A stretch of DNA of 58,410 nt from Peptococcaceae bacterium (GTDB taxonomy: Bacteria; Bacillota; Desulfitobacteriia; Desulfitobacteriales; Syntrophobotulaceae): the NCBI GenBank assembly GCA_012839895.1, contig DUML01000106.1:1-58410 (forward strand), in the 5' to 3' direction. Below the pieces are notes generated by a model. The model made no database searches and had not been told where the DNA came from. It was given only the letters and a program-made list of their open reading frames with translations. Shown piece by piece: positions 9,514-17,900 of this stretch; the first letter of the stretch is position 1, and the number at the start of each line of letters is the position of its first letter. The position numbers and the translations under genes were made by a program.

Positions 9514-9606
9514 TTCGCTGCGCTCAGAACATGCCTTTGGGTTTTGCCCCCAGGATGACATAACCAGGATGACATAATATAAATGGCCATCAGGTTGACA
9601 GTAAAG
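9514..9606. repeat. Degenerate CAGGATGACA repeat cluster
   Basis: CTTCGCTGCGCTCAG is followed by three related units ending in CAGGATGACA, CAGGATGACA and CAGGTTGACA. It is related to the fragments at 1246 and 29447. No coding potential. Confidence 0.5.
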
Positions 9607-9644
9607 TCAGCAGTTAATTACCGGAGGAAAGGAGGAAAAATGGA

Positions 9645-11021
9645 ATGGCTAATAATGTTGGTTTATTTCTGGAACAAAGCAATAGGCTGGTAATTTCACC
9701 TCAAATGTATCAGGCTATAGAAATGATTCAGCTTAGTTTGCCAGAACTTATAAATTACATTAATAACGAGCTGGTGGAAAATCCTTTGCTGGAAGTTGTG
9801 GAAGAACCTGAAGAGCAAGGTGAAGACAGCTGGCTGGACGGGATAATGGAGGAAGTAATGAGTAGTGACGAAAATGATCAATGGTCGGGAGACAATCCTC
9901 AGGATGCGGAACTTCCTCTCCTTGAAGGGCGCTGGTTTGACGGCGGCAGCCTCCAGGAATACCTTATGGAACAATTAAGGTTTATTAAACACAGTTCCGG
10001 TTTTTCAGAAAAAACCTATAAAACTGCCAAATACATTATTGGCAACTTGGACTCCAATGGTTATCTCACTGCTTCCCTGGAGGAAATTGCGGAAGCCTTA
10101 AAAATATCTGTAGCCGAAAGCCAGGAGGCCTTAAGAATTGTCCAAGAACTAGACCCTCCAGGGGTAGGGGCCCGGGATCTCAAAGAATGCCTTAAACTCC
10201 AATTCCATTTAATACCTGACTGTCCTCCGAAATTAACAGAACTTCTGGATTATTTGGACGATTTGGCAGCCGGCCATTTAAAAAAGATCGCTTCCGCTTT
10301 GGGGATTACTACTTCTGAAGTAAGGTCTTTAGGTGAACTTTTAAAACTACTTGACCCCAAGCCTGGAAGCCGGTTTGACCAAAATACGGATATCAGGTAT
10401 ATCATTCCGGACGCTGTGATTAAAAAAGTTGGCGATGACTATGTTGTTTTGGTCAATGAAAATGATATTCCTAAGATTTGCATTAATGAAAGCTATAAAA
10501 GAGCCCTTATGGCTCAGGATGACCAGACTATCAAAAAGTTTGTGAGGGAGAAGGTTAGTTCGGCCCTCAATTTGCTTAAAAGCATTGAGCAAAGGCGATC
10601 GACTATTCATGATGTTTTGGAGGCTATTGTTGCCAGGCAAAAGGATTTTCTGGATAAAGGGGTTTCCGCCCTCAAACCTTTGACCATGAAAGAAATTGCT
10701 GAAGAGCTGGGCTTGCATGAATCAACTGTCAGCAGAGTCTCGGCCAATAAATATGTGCAGACTCCCAGGGGGATATGTCCCATTAAATGTTTTTTTGCCG
10801 GCAGCATTGGCCAGGAAAAGGAAATTACCGCCGAAAAGATTAAAGATGAGCTTAAGAAAATTATTGCTGAAGAGGACCCCCAGAAGCCTTACTCTGATCA
10901 AGATTTGGTAAGTATTTTCCAGAAGAAAGGAATCAAAATTGCCCGGCGGACTATTGCCAAATACCGGGAAGAACTTTGGATTCCATCCTCATCTCTGAGA
11001 AAGAAAGCAAGCAGGGAGTAA
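9645..11021 (+). CDS. rpoN: RNA polymerase sigma-54 factor RpoN
   Basis: A 458-aa sigma-54. Region I (residues 8-50) shows the classic SPQMYQAIEMIQLSLPEL...ENPLLE, region II is acidic, the core-binding and HTH regions include LTMKEIAEELGLHESTVSRV, and the C-terminus carries the RpoN box ARRTIAKYREEL that contacts the -24 promoter element. GGAGG lies 9 nt before the ATG. A sigma-54 activator and a good sigma-54 promoter are within 7 kb, so the local operon is a likely client. In many Firmicutes rpoN precedes cggR-gapA; here it does not. Confidence 0.97.
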   Translation: MANNVGLFLEQSNRLVISPQMYQAIEMIQLSLPELINYINNELVENPLLEVVEEPEEQGEDSWLDGIMEEVMSSDENDQWSGDNPQDAELPLLEGRWFDGGSLQEYLMEQLRFIKHSSGFSEKTYKTAKYIIGNLDSNGYLTASLEEIAEALKISVAESQEALRIVQELDPPGVGARDLKECLKLQFHLIPDCPPKLTELLDYLDDLAAGHLKKIASALGITTSEVRSLGELLKLLDPKPGSRFDQNTDIRYIIPDAVIKKVGDDYVVLVNENDIPKICINESYKRALMAQDDQTIKKFVREKVSSALNLLKSIEQRRSTIHDVLEAIVARQKDFLDKGVSALKPLTMKEIAEELGLHESTVSRVSANKYVQTPRGICPIKCFFAGSIGQEKEITAEKIKDELKKIIAEEDPQKPYSDQDLVSIFQKKGIKIARRTIAKYREELWIPSSSLRKKASRE

Positions 11022-11024
11022 ATT

Positions 11025-11232
11025 ATGGATACCTTTTCTATGATTATGCACTTTTTAGGAGGCCTAGGCCTTTTTCTTTATGGAATTAAAACTACTTCTG
11101 CCGGCCTGCAAAGCCGATAGTTTGGCGGTTATGGCTAGGCTATGCAATAAAATATATACCGAAAAAATTGATGAGATCAACGCAAATAAGATAGACTTGA
11201 AAAAAAGTGACAGATGCTATATTGTGGAATAA
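11025..11232 (+). pseudogene. Remnant of a Na+/phosphate cotransporter (NptA/PhoU-like)
   Basis: Directly after rpoN, a 31-codon frame (11025-11120) encodes FLGGLGLFLYGIKTTSAGLQ, the unmistakable first membrane segment of Na/Pi cotransporter family proteins, then stops at TAG. A second short frame (11131-11232) encodes 33 charged residues, MARLCNKIYTEKIDEINANK onward, which may be the protein's C-terminal tail. If so, an internal deletion has removed about 500 codons. The N-terminal assignment is good; the C-terminal one is a guess. Confidence 0.6.
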
Positions 11233-11266
11233 AACTCTTTTAGCTGGAAATGTCGGGGGGATAATT

Positions 11267-12598
11267 GTGCGAGTGGTGATTGTCGGGGCTGGGAAAGTTG
11301 GCTATACCTTGGCCAAATACCTTTCCGATGAAGATCATGACGTTGTAGTTATTGAGGAAGATGAGAACCGGAGGAATACGGTGCAAAACACTTTGGATGT
11401 TATGACCATACCCGGTAACGGGGCTAGCCCTAAAGTGCTGATGAATCCGGATGTCCGCTCAGCCGACTTGATGATAGCCGTTACAGACAGTGACGAAGTC
11501 AATATGGTTGCCTGTATGGCAGCCAAGCATGTCGGGATTAAGCAAACAATTGCCAGGGTACGGAATATTGAATATGTTGGCAAAGAAGAAACAGAATTTC
11601 ATCGCTCTCTAGGTATAGACTTGACTATCAATCCCGAGCACGCCACTGCCGTGGAAATAAGTAGAATCCTTATGATTCCGGCGGCTATGGAAGTGGAAGA
11701 CTTTGCCGGCGGCAAGGTAAGAATGTTGGAAGTAAAAATGCCTAAAGACTCGCCTCTTTTGGGCAAACCTTTGGCAAAACTCAATCTTCCCCCCAAACTA
11801 TTGGTAGTAGGGATTATCCGGCATAATGGGATGATTATACCCGGCGGCTCCGATGAGTTAAAAGCCTATGATAACGTGATCTTTATCGGCGAGCCCGCTG
11901 CGCTGGAGCAGATTGAAGGGGATTACACAGAAACCTTTACTAAAATCCAGCGGGTCCTTATTATTGGGGCGGGCCGGATCGGCAGGCATTTAGCTTTACG
12001 TCTGGAGCAGAACGGTATTTCGGTGAAAATAATTGACCGGGATCCGGAACGTTGCCAGGCTTTGGCCAGCCTTTTGCGCAAAGGGAGCGTTTTCTGCGGG
12101 GACGGTACAGACGTGGATCTCTTAACCCAAGAGGGAATAAATGAAGCCGATGCAGTGGTTTGCCTGACCAGCGATGATAAGCTCAACCTTCTCTTGGCTC
12201 TCCTGGCTAAGGAATTAGGCTGTAAAAAGACTATTGTCAGGGTGGGAAGGACGGAGTACATTCCTCTCTTGGAAAAAGTAGGGGTTGACGTAATTGTCTC
12301 TCCAAGGTTAATTACTGCCGGGGTAATTTTGAGCCAGGTCCGCCGGGGCAAGTTTGTGGCTATATCCCTTCTGGAAGGAGCTAAAGCCCAGGCGATGGAA
12401 GTAATTGTCTCTGAGGAGACGACAATTAAAAATAAAAAACTTAAGCACGTTAATTTCCCCCGGGATTGCATTGTAGGTGCTGTGGTCCGTGACGGCGATG
12501 TCATTATCCCTAACGGGGAAACAATTTTACAAATCGGAGATCGGGCTATTATTTTTGCTTTAAGCACTGCTATCTCAAAAGTCGAAGATATTTTTTAA
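11267..12598 (+). CDS. trkA: Trk potassium uptake regulatory protein TrkA
   Basis: A 443-aa cytoplasmic NAD(H)-binding gating subunit of the Trk/Ktr K+ transporter. Two RCK_N/RCK_C repeats are visible: VVIVGAGKVGYTLA at residues 3-16 and VLIIGAGRIGRHLA near residues 227-240, each followed by a TrkA_C domain. The GTG start at 11267 is chosen because GGGGGG (11255-11260) sits 6 nt upstream and the Rossmann fold begins immediately. A longer frame from 11207 overlaps the preceding remnant. It is paired with trkH downstream. Confidence 0.94.
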   Translation: MRVVIVGAGKVGYTLAKYLSDEDHDVVVIEEDENRRNTVQNTLDVMTIPGNGASPKVLMNPDVRSADLMIAVTDSDEVNMVACMAAKHVGIKQTIARVRNIEYVGKEETEFHRSLGIDLTINPEHATAVEISRILMIPAAMEVEDFAGGKVRMLEVKMPKDSPLLGKPLAKLNLPPKLLVVGIIRHNGMIIPGGSDELKAYDNVIFIGEPAALEQIEGDYTETFTKIQRVLIIGAGRIGRHLALRLEQNGISVKIIDRDPERCQALASLLRKGSVFCGDGTDVDLLTQEGINEADAVVCLTSDDKLNLLLALLAKELGCKKTIVRVGRTEYIPLLEKVGVDVIVSPRLITAGVILSQVRRGKFVAISLLEGAKAQAMEVIVSEETTIKNKKLKHVNFPRDCIVGAVVRDGDVIIPNGETILQIGDRAIIFALSTAISKVEDIF

Positions 12599-12639
12599 CA
12601 GTTATTTTTGCTATCATCACAATAATTACTTATATCATT

Positions 12640-12703
12640 TAAATTGCTTAAATTACTTAAATTGCTTAAATTCTTAAATCACTTAAATCACTTAAATTAC
12701 CTA
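12640..12703. repeat. 9-bp tandem repeat (CTTAAATTR) between trkA and trkH
   Basis: Seven near-consecutive 9-mers of the form CTTAAATTG, CTTAAATTA or CTTAAATCA. It is similar in period and composition to the tract at 2432-2612. The repeat keeps a reading frame open that would encode a meaningless leucine/asparagine-rich repeat peptide, so the frame is not called as a gene. Confidence 0.7.
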
Positions 12704-12737
12704 TTGGCGCATTATTACTTTGGGAAGGTAGAGAAAA

Positions 12738-14198
12738 TTGAAAGTCTTACTGTTTCATGGAGTCCAAGGCAGGCTGGTTACCTGTTACGGTTTAATAATG
12801 CTTATTCCCATGGGACTTGCGGCTATAGATTCTGATGGCACCCTGGGGGCTTTTGCTTTAAGTTCATTGATCACCATTGTTGTTGGGTTATGTTTATTAT
12901 TGAAAAGGCGCCGTGAAGGGGTCATCCAAATCGGGGTGAGGGAAGGTTATGCTGTTGTGGCCGGAATTTGGCTATTGGCTATTACCCTGGGGGCTTTGCC
13001 TTATTTTTTTTCCGGACAATTCCCCAACTACTTGGATGCCCTTTTTGAAGCTACTTCAGGTTTAACCGCTACCGGTTCAACTGTCTTAACGGATGTTGAA
13101 AGCATGCCCAGGAGCCTGCTCTTGTGGCGGAGCCTTACCCAATGGCTGGGCGGAATTGGAATTATCGTTTTGTTTATTGTTTTACTGCCGAAAGTCGGGA
13201 TGGGAGCCGTTCATTTGATTAAGGCCGAAATTACCGGCCCGGAGAATCAAAGGCTTTCCCCTAGGATTAAGGATACAGCCCTGCTTTTGGGGGGCATTTA
13301 TACTGCTTTTACGATCATGGAAATAATTCTTTTAAAGCTGGCGGGTTTGCCTTTTTTCGAGGCTTTAAATCACGGCCTTACCGGTATGGCTACAGGCGGT
13401 TTTTCCACTAAGAACGCCAGTATTGGCGCTTATAATTCATTGGCGGTGGAGCTGATTATCATTGTCTTTATGGTTTTATCCGGAGTAAACTTTGCCCTAT
13501 ATGTCAATACTTGGCGTAAAGGAAGGGTCAATTTGATCCGTAACACTGAACTGAAAGTATACCTGGCTACCATAGCCTTGGCCACTTTGTTTGTAACGAC
13601 AGATCTTGTCCTGCAAAGACAATATGAATTAGGCTTGGCGATAAGACAGGCCGTTTTTCAGGTTGCGGCAACGGTCACCACCGCCGGTTTTACCATCGCG
13701 GATTATAATACCTGGCCGAGCTTGGCTAAAATGATAATCTTCTTGTTAATGTTTATCGGTGGCTGCGCGGCTTCAACATCCGGCGGGATCAAAATGGCTC
13801 GGATGATTCTTCTATGGAAAAGCGGATTGGAACAAATAAAACAGGCTATCCACCCTCAGCTTGTGACCAACATTTTTTCTGGGGGGCAGATAGTTGATCC
13901 CCAAATTGTCAAAAATGTTAACCGCTTCTTTTTCCTCTTTATTGCCACGTTTACCTGTGCCTCGGCTCTTTTGGCAGCCTGTGGTTTGGAACCCTTTGAT
14001 GCCATGGGAGCGGTTATAGCTGCTTTAGGCAATGTTGGACCTGGTTTTGGGGTTGTCGGGCCTGCCACAACTTTTGCCGGAGTGGCTCCCTTCGGCAAAG
14101 TTGTTCTGATTTCCTGCATGCTTTTAGGGCGTCTGGAGTTGATGACTTTTCTCGTTATAATCCAGCCGGAATTCTGGCGGGCTAAGAAGAACTGGTAA
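12738..14198 (+). CDS. trkH: Trk potassium uptake membrane protein TrkH
   Basis: A 486-aa polytopic K+ translocating subunit. It contains the four degenerate selectivity-filter loops typical of TrkH/KtrB: ATSGLTATGST, NHGLTGMATGGFST, VTTAGF and AALGNVGPGFG. The first two and the last are clearly visible. The start is TTG with GGGAAGG about 9 nt upstream. It works with the TrkA gene 140 bp upstream; the two are separated by the 9-bp repeat tract. Confidence 0.94.
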   Translation: MKVLLFHGVQGRLVTCYGLIMLIPMGLAAIDSDGTLGAFALSSLITIVVGLCLLLKRRREGVIQIGVREGYAVVAGIWLLAITLGALPYFFSGQFPNYLDALFEATSGLTATGSTVLTDVESMPRSLLLWRSLTQWLGGIGIIVLFIVLLPKVGMGAVHLIKAEITGPENQRLSPRIKDTALLLGGIYTAFTIMEIILLKLAGLPFFEALNHGLTGMATGGFSTKNASIGAYNSLAVELIIIVFMVLSGVNFALYVNTWRKGRVNLIRNTELKVYLATIALATLFVTTDLVLQRQYELGLAIRQAVFQVAATVTTAGFTIADYNTWPSLAKMIIFLLMFIGGCAASTSGGIKMARMILLWKSGLEQIKQAIHPQLVTNIFSGGQIVDPQIVKNVNRFFFLFIATFTCASALLAACGLEPFDAMGAVIAALGNVGPGFGVVGPATTFAGVAPFGKVVLISCMLLGRLELMTFLVIIQPEFWRAKKNW

Positions 14199-14214
14199 TT
14201 GCGGAGGGAAGATA

Positions 14215-16110
14215 ATGTCCGAAATCTTATTCCTGGCCACATATCCTGAACTTGCTGAGGTAGCCCAGGAGATATGCGCCGGCACAGATGATGTAACTAT
14301 AGAAGTAGCCAGAATGGATGCAGCGGTAAAACGCTCTTGGGAGGCGCAAAAAGAGGGTTATTCCGTACTGGTCAGCAGGGGAGTGACTACCTGGAAAATT
14401 CGCAGTTCAGGGATCGATCTGCCTGTAGTAGATGTTTCCATTGGCGGTTATGATATTGTACGTGCCTATTTTGAAGCAAAAAAAATAGGGAATAAGATTG
14501 GAATAGTAGATGTTGAAGAAGTGATTCTGGGGATAGATGGCTTTGAAGAGATAATCGGGGATAAAATTGAGAAATACGTTTGCAGCAATGATCTTGATGA
14601 CATTCATAAAGGAGTAGCCTACCTACGTGCCCGGGGAGTAGAAGTGGTTATGGGCAAAGTGGCTATGGCTAATGAAGCAAAGAGGCAGGGTATGGATTCA
14701 GTAGTAATTACTTCAGGAATTGATTCTGTCCGCAGAGCAATCTATGAAGCCCGCCGGGTAAATATAGTCCGAAAACAGGAGATGCGCAAAGCCGAACAAT
14801 TTAAAGCAATTTTAAACTTTACCTATGACGGGATAATCGCCTTGGATAAAGAGGGTAAAATCACGGTTTTTAACAAAACTTCGGAAAAAATATCCGGTTG
14901 GAAAGCCGAAAGGGCTATCGGAGCTCATATTACCGATGTCATTCCTAAAGCCCATTGCCATAAACTTTTGGAAACAGGGGAACCGGAGATAGGAGAGTTT
15001 CTGGAGATTGGGGATTCTCGGGTAATTGCCAACCGGGTACCGATCATCGTTGATAATAAGGTAGAAGGTGTTGTAACTACTTTTCAGGAAATAGAAAGGA
15101 TTAAAAGAATAGAGGGTAAAGTAAGGCGGCAGTTAGCGGAGAAAGGGTTTATCGCCAAGTATACTTTTAATAGTATTCTCGGGGAAAGCCCTGCCATTAA
15201 AAACGCCATTTCCCTGGCAAAAGAGTATGCCAGCGTAGACTCTACCGTAATGATCTATGGTCCAACGGGGGCAGGCAAAGAAATGTTTGCTCATGCCATC
15301 CATAACGCCAGTAAAAGAAAAAATGAACCCTTTGTAGCGGTAAATTGCGCTGCCCTACCGGAAAATCTATTGGAAAGTGAATTGTTTGGTTATGTAGAAG
15401 GAGCTTTTACGGGAGCCAGAAAAGAAGGTAAAGTGGGTATGTTTGAAATGGCCCATCGAGGCACACTGTTTTTGGATGAAGTCGGGGAGATGTCGCCGAG
15501 GCTCCAGTCTCGTCTCCTTAGGGTGATTGAGCAAGGTGAAGTGATGCGTTTAGGGGACAATAGCATTATTCCTGTAGATGTGCGCTTAATTGCCGCTACC
15601 CATCGCAATTTGAAGCAGATGATGGGAAAAAATGAATTTAGGGAAGATCTTTTCTATAGAATAAACGTACTGTCATTAAAACTCCCTTCTTTGAAAGAGA
15701 GAGGCAAAGATATTATTCAAATAGCAAAAAAATACCTGGATGAATTCTGTGCAAGAAGGGGTAAGCCGACGGGAGTGTTTTCCGAAGAGGCTGAAAAGCT
15801 TCTGCTGAACTATAATTGGCCTGGTAATTTGCGGGAACTCCGCAATGTCATGGAAAGGTTAGCTATGAGACCATGGAAAAAAATAATAAGCTCTGAAGAC
15901 ATCTCAAGTGTTTTGCTGCTTGATGAAGAGCACTCGCTAAAACAAGAGGGGACATATGGTCAAGGTCAGAGGACTGCCTTTGATAGAAATAATTTAATTG
16001 ACAAACAAACAATTAAACAAGTTTTAGAGGAGACCCGGGGCAATAAGACCGAAGCTGCCCGTCGCCTGGGAATCAGCAGGACAACACTTTGGCGGAAGCT
16101 GCGGGAATAA
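14215..16110 (+). CDS. Sigma-54-dependent transcriptional activator with PrpR_N sensor, PAS and Fis-type HTH
   Basis: A 631-aa enhancer-binding protein. Order of domains: PrpR_N ligand domain (about 1-190, with VLVSRGVTTWKIR...PVVDV), PAS (about 200-300, FDGIIALDKEGKI-like), AAA+ domain with Walker A GPTGAGKE (residues 349-356), the sigma-54 contact loop GAFTGA (396-401) and R-finger region, then a C-terminal Fis HTH (NKTEAARRLGISRTTLWRKL, about 610-630). PrpR_N members sense small carboxylic or 2-methylcitrate-like acids. It lies 16 bp after trkH but faces the catabolic operon, and is very likely that operon's activator. Confidence 0.93.
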   Translation: MSEILFLATYPELAEVAQEICAGTDDVTIEVARMDAAVKRSWEAQKEGYSVLVSRGVTTWKIRSSGIDLPVVDVSIGGYDIVRAYFEAKKIGNKIGIVDVEEVILGIDGFEEIIGDKIEKYVCSNDLDDIHKGVAYLRARGVEVVMGKVAMANEAKRQGMDSVVITSGIDSVRRAIYEARRVNIVRKQEMRKAEQFKAILNFTYDGIIALDKEGKITVFNKTSEKISGWKAERAIGAHITDVIPKAHCHKLLETGEPEIGEFLEIGDSRVIANRVPIIVDNKVEGVVTTFQEIERIKRIEGKVRRQLAEKGFIAKYTFNSILGESPAIKNAISLAKEYASVDSTVMIYGPTGAGKEMFAHAIHNASKRKNEPFVAVNCAALPENLLESELFGYVEGAFTGARKEGKVGMFEMAHRGTLFLDEVGEMSPRLQSRLLRVIEQGEVMRLGDNSIIPVDVRLIAATHRNLKQMMGKNEFREDLFYRINVLSLKLPSLKERGKDIIQIAKKYLDEFCARRGKPTGVFSEEAEKLLLNYNWPGNLRELRNVMERLAMRPWKKIISSEDISSVLLLDEEHSLKQEGTYGQGQRTAFDRNNLIDKQTIKQVLEETRGNKTEAARRLGISRTTLWRKLRE

Positions 16111-16132
16111 AAATAGATACTGTTACAGATTT

Positions 16133-16198
16133 GTTACATGAAACAGCATACGCAACACAGTGAAACACTGTGCGTAACACTATGAAACGCATGGTGTT
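16133..16198 (+). promoter_or_regulatory. Candidate enhancer (UAS): three 22-bp phased TGAAAC dyads
   Basis: TGAAAC occurs at 16139, 16161 and 16183, exactly 22 bp apart, so all three lie on the same DNA face. Each is the centre of a dyad: CATG/CATA in the first, CACAGTG-AAA-CACTGTG (16156-16172) in the second, AACACTATG...CATGGTGTT (16176-16198) in the third. The array lies 23 bp after the activator gene and about 190-240 bp upstream of the sigma-54 promoter, the usual distance for enhancers of this activator class. Confidence 0.7.
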
Positions 16199-16205
16199 TT
16201 TTTAT
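16176..16205 (+). terminator. Intrinsic terminator of the activator gene
   Basis: AACACTATG (16176-16184) pairs with CATGGTGTT (16190-16198) across a 5-base loop, with one mismatched pair, followed by seven T. It overlaps the third copy of the proposed enhancer repeat, so the same DNA may serve both roles. Confidence 0.75.
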
Positions 16206-16373
16206 TTTTGGGGATAAAAGAGAAACTTGTCGAACTGTTTGTTGGTATAAATTCCCATAAAAATTGTCATAAAATGGGTTTGAGCTGAAACAGGTTGATT
16301 TTAAAGGTATGAAAAGCTCTACAGTTTTCTTTTCAAGTTATTAATACTGTTTTTTTTTCGTCAAACATCAATT

Positions 16374-16390
16374 TTGGCATATGATTTGCT
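16374..16390 (+). promoter_or_regulatory. Sigma-54 (-24/-12) promoter
   Basis: TTGGCATATGATTTGCT. The invariant GG (16376-16377) and GC (16388-16389) are separated by exactly 10 bases, and the sequence matches TGGCAY-N5-TTGCW. Transcription would start near 16400, about 38 nt before the first gene. It is the only site of this quality noticed in the window. Confidence 0.88.
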
Positions 16391-16438
16391 ATTTTGAATA
16401 TTTAGAATTTTCGAGCAGAGCAGAAGGAGGTGTGCAGA

Positions 16439-16717
16439 ATGGCACTAAAACAATTGCCAATTGTACCTTCAGGTGATCCCGGAGGTTTGGCTGAATCGGC
16501 AAACGCTGGAGTTCAAAGGATAAATCGCCCCGTAATTTCCGATGCAACCAAAATAGACCCAATAGTTATCCTGTTTTGCCCAGATGGAGCTATTTCTCTT
16601 GATGAGAGTGGGTTTGTGATCAGCTATAAGTTCTGCAAAGGCTGTGGTATATGTGCAAAGGAAAGTGAAGGAATAGTGATGGTTCCTGAATACACAGGCC
16701 CGAAAGGCATTTTTTAA
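16439..16717 (+). CDS. 2-oxoacid:ferredoxin oxidoreductase delta (ferredoxin-like) subunit, single-cluster variant
   Basis: A 92-aa PorD-type subunit that normally carries two [4Fe-4S] clusters between the PorB active-site cluster and ferredoxin. The family frame is clear: INRPVI..., then FCPDGAI (Cys47) and FCKGCGICAKES (Cys66, Cys69, Cys72). The first three Cys of motif 1 are missing and the fourth Cys of motif 2 is Ser76. Because clusters are shared between motifs, the four remaining Cys are exactly the set for one cluster. AAGGAGG lies 8 nt before ATG 16439, which is preferred over GTG 16430. First gene of the sigma-54 operon. Confidence 0.85.
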   Translation: MALKQLPIVPSGDPGGLAESANAGVQRINRPVISDATKIDPIVILFCPDGAISLDESGFVISYKFCKGCGICAKESEGIVMVPEYTGPKGIF

Positions 16718-16736
16718 GCAAAGGAGGTTGATGTTT

Positions 16737-17885
16737 ATGAATAAAGTACTCATCACAGGAAGTGAAGCTGCAGCACTGGGAGCAAAGCTCGCCAAAATTG
16801 AAGTGCTAAGCTATTATCCTATTACTCCGGCTTTCCCGGCCATGGAAAGACTGAGCAAATATATTGATGACGGTGAACTTAACTGTAAATTTATCAGGGC
16901 GGAGTCGGACCACAGCGCCTTAGCCGCGGTGCTGGGCGGGTCACTGGCGGGTGCCCGTAGTTATACAGTCACCAACTCCCAGGGATTGCTACTGATGACT
17001 GAAGTAGTCTATCATGTGGCGGGACTGCGTCAGCCCATCGTTATGGGGGTTGCCAACAGGGCTTTGTCAGCTCCTCACAGCCGGTTCCCGGAACATGGCG
17101 ATGTTGTTTCCCAATCAGCCAGCGGCTGGATTCAACTTTTCTGTGAAAATAACCAAGATATTCTCGATAACACTATTCAAGCCTTCAGAATTGCTGAAGA
17201 GCTAAGAGTTCCCGTAATGGTTAACTATGAGGGGTATTTGCAGTCCCATACCCTGGAAGAGGTATTTGTGCCTGAACAATCTAAAGTCGACGCTTTTCTC
17301 CCGCTGAAGCGTCAGCCGGCGTTAGATATAAACAATCCGCGAGGGGTCAATACCGTAACAAGCCCGGATTTTTATCCTTATTACAAATTTAACCAGAATG
17401 AAGCAATGCTGGAGTCATTAAACCTTATTCCTAAAGTTGCTGCTGAGTATAATCAAGAATTCGGTGCCAATTCCTGCGGATTAATCGAATGCTACCAAAT
17501 GGAGGATGCTGAGCACGCCATAGTGGCTATGGGTTCTATAGTGGGCACTGCCAGAATATTAGTAGATAACTTAAGAAAAGAAGGCCGGAAAATCGGACTG
17601 ATTAAAGTAAAAGTCTGGAGGCCTTTCCCTGTAAAAGCTATTCTTGAAGCGTTGCAGAATGTCAGCTTTGTAACAGTTTTGGATAAAAACATTGTTTTCG
17701 GCGTTGGCGGTGCTCTGGCTACAGATCTGAAAGCTGCGGCTTATGGACGTGGAGAGATGGTAATTAACGGCGCAATCTTGGGACTTGGCGGAGGAAAATG
17801 CGGTGTTGAAGAAATTAACGCTGCTGTTATGGAAACTGAAAGCGCCGGTTCCGACAAGAATAAATCTGTGTGGATCGGATTGTAA
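16737..17885 (+). CDS. 2-oxoacid:ferredoxin oxidoreductase alpha subunit (PorA/VorB type)
   Basis: A 382-aa alpha subunit containing the pyrimidine-binding and transketolase-C-like domains. Family motifs: SYYPITPAFPAMERL near residue 22, the ESDHSALAAVLGGSLAGARSYT segment with the conserved Glu near residue 60, TNSQGLLLMTE, and NRALSAPHSRFPEHGD. The AENNQE region appears as CENNQD. With PorB it oxidatively decarboxylates a 2-oxoacid to an acyl-CoA. The substrate is not deducible. ATG 16737 is placed 9 nt after AAGGAGG. Co-transcribed with its neighbours (19-bp gap upstream, 15-bp downstream). Confidence 0.9.
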   Translation: MNKVLITGSEAAALGAKLAKIEVLSYYPITPAFPAMERLSKYIDDGELNCKFIRAESDHSALAAVLGGSLAGARSYTVTNSQGLLLMTEVVYHVAGLRQPIVMGVANRALSAPHSRFPEHGDVVSQSASGWIQLFCENNQDILDNTIQAFRIAEELRVPVMVNYEGYLQSHTLEEVFVPEQSKVDAFLPLKRQPALDINNPRGVNTVTSPDFYPYYKFNQNEAMLESLNLIPKVAAEYNQEFGANSCGLIECYQMEDAEHAIVAMGSIVGTARILVDNLRKEGRKIGLIKVKVWRPFPVKAILEALQNVSFVTVLDKNIVFGVGGALATDLKAAAYGRGEMVINGAILGLGGGKCGVEEINAAVMETESAGSDKNKSVWIGL

Positions 17886-17900
17886 AGGGGGGACTAAAAA

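Noticed and set aside
11923-12567. 214-codon minus-strand frame inside trkA
   Set aside because: It lies wholly within a well-supported gene, has a Ser/Thr/Arg-rich random composition and no domain.
12644-12835. Short plus-strand frame before trkH
   Set aside because: It is created by the 9-bp repeat and overlaps the start of trkH in another frame.
16133-16198. Short CRISPR-like array
   Set aside because: Units are only 22 bp with no distinct spacers and no cas genes; it fits an enhancer array.
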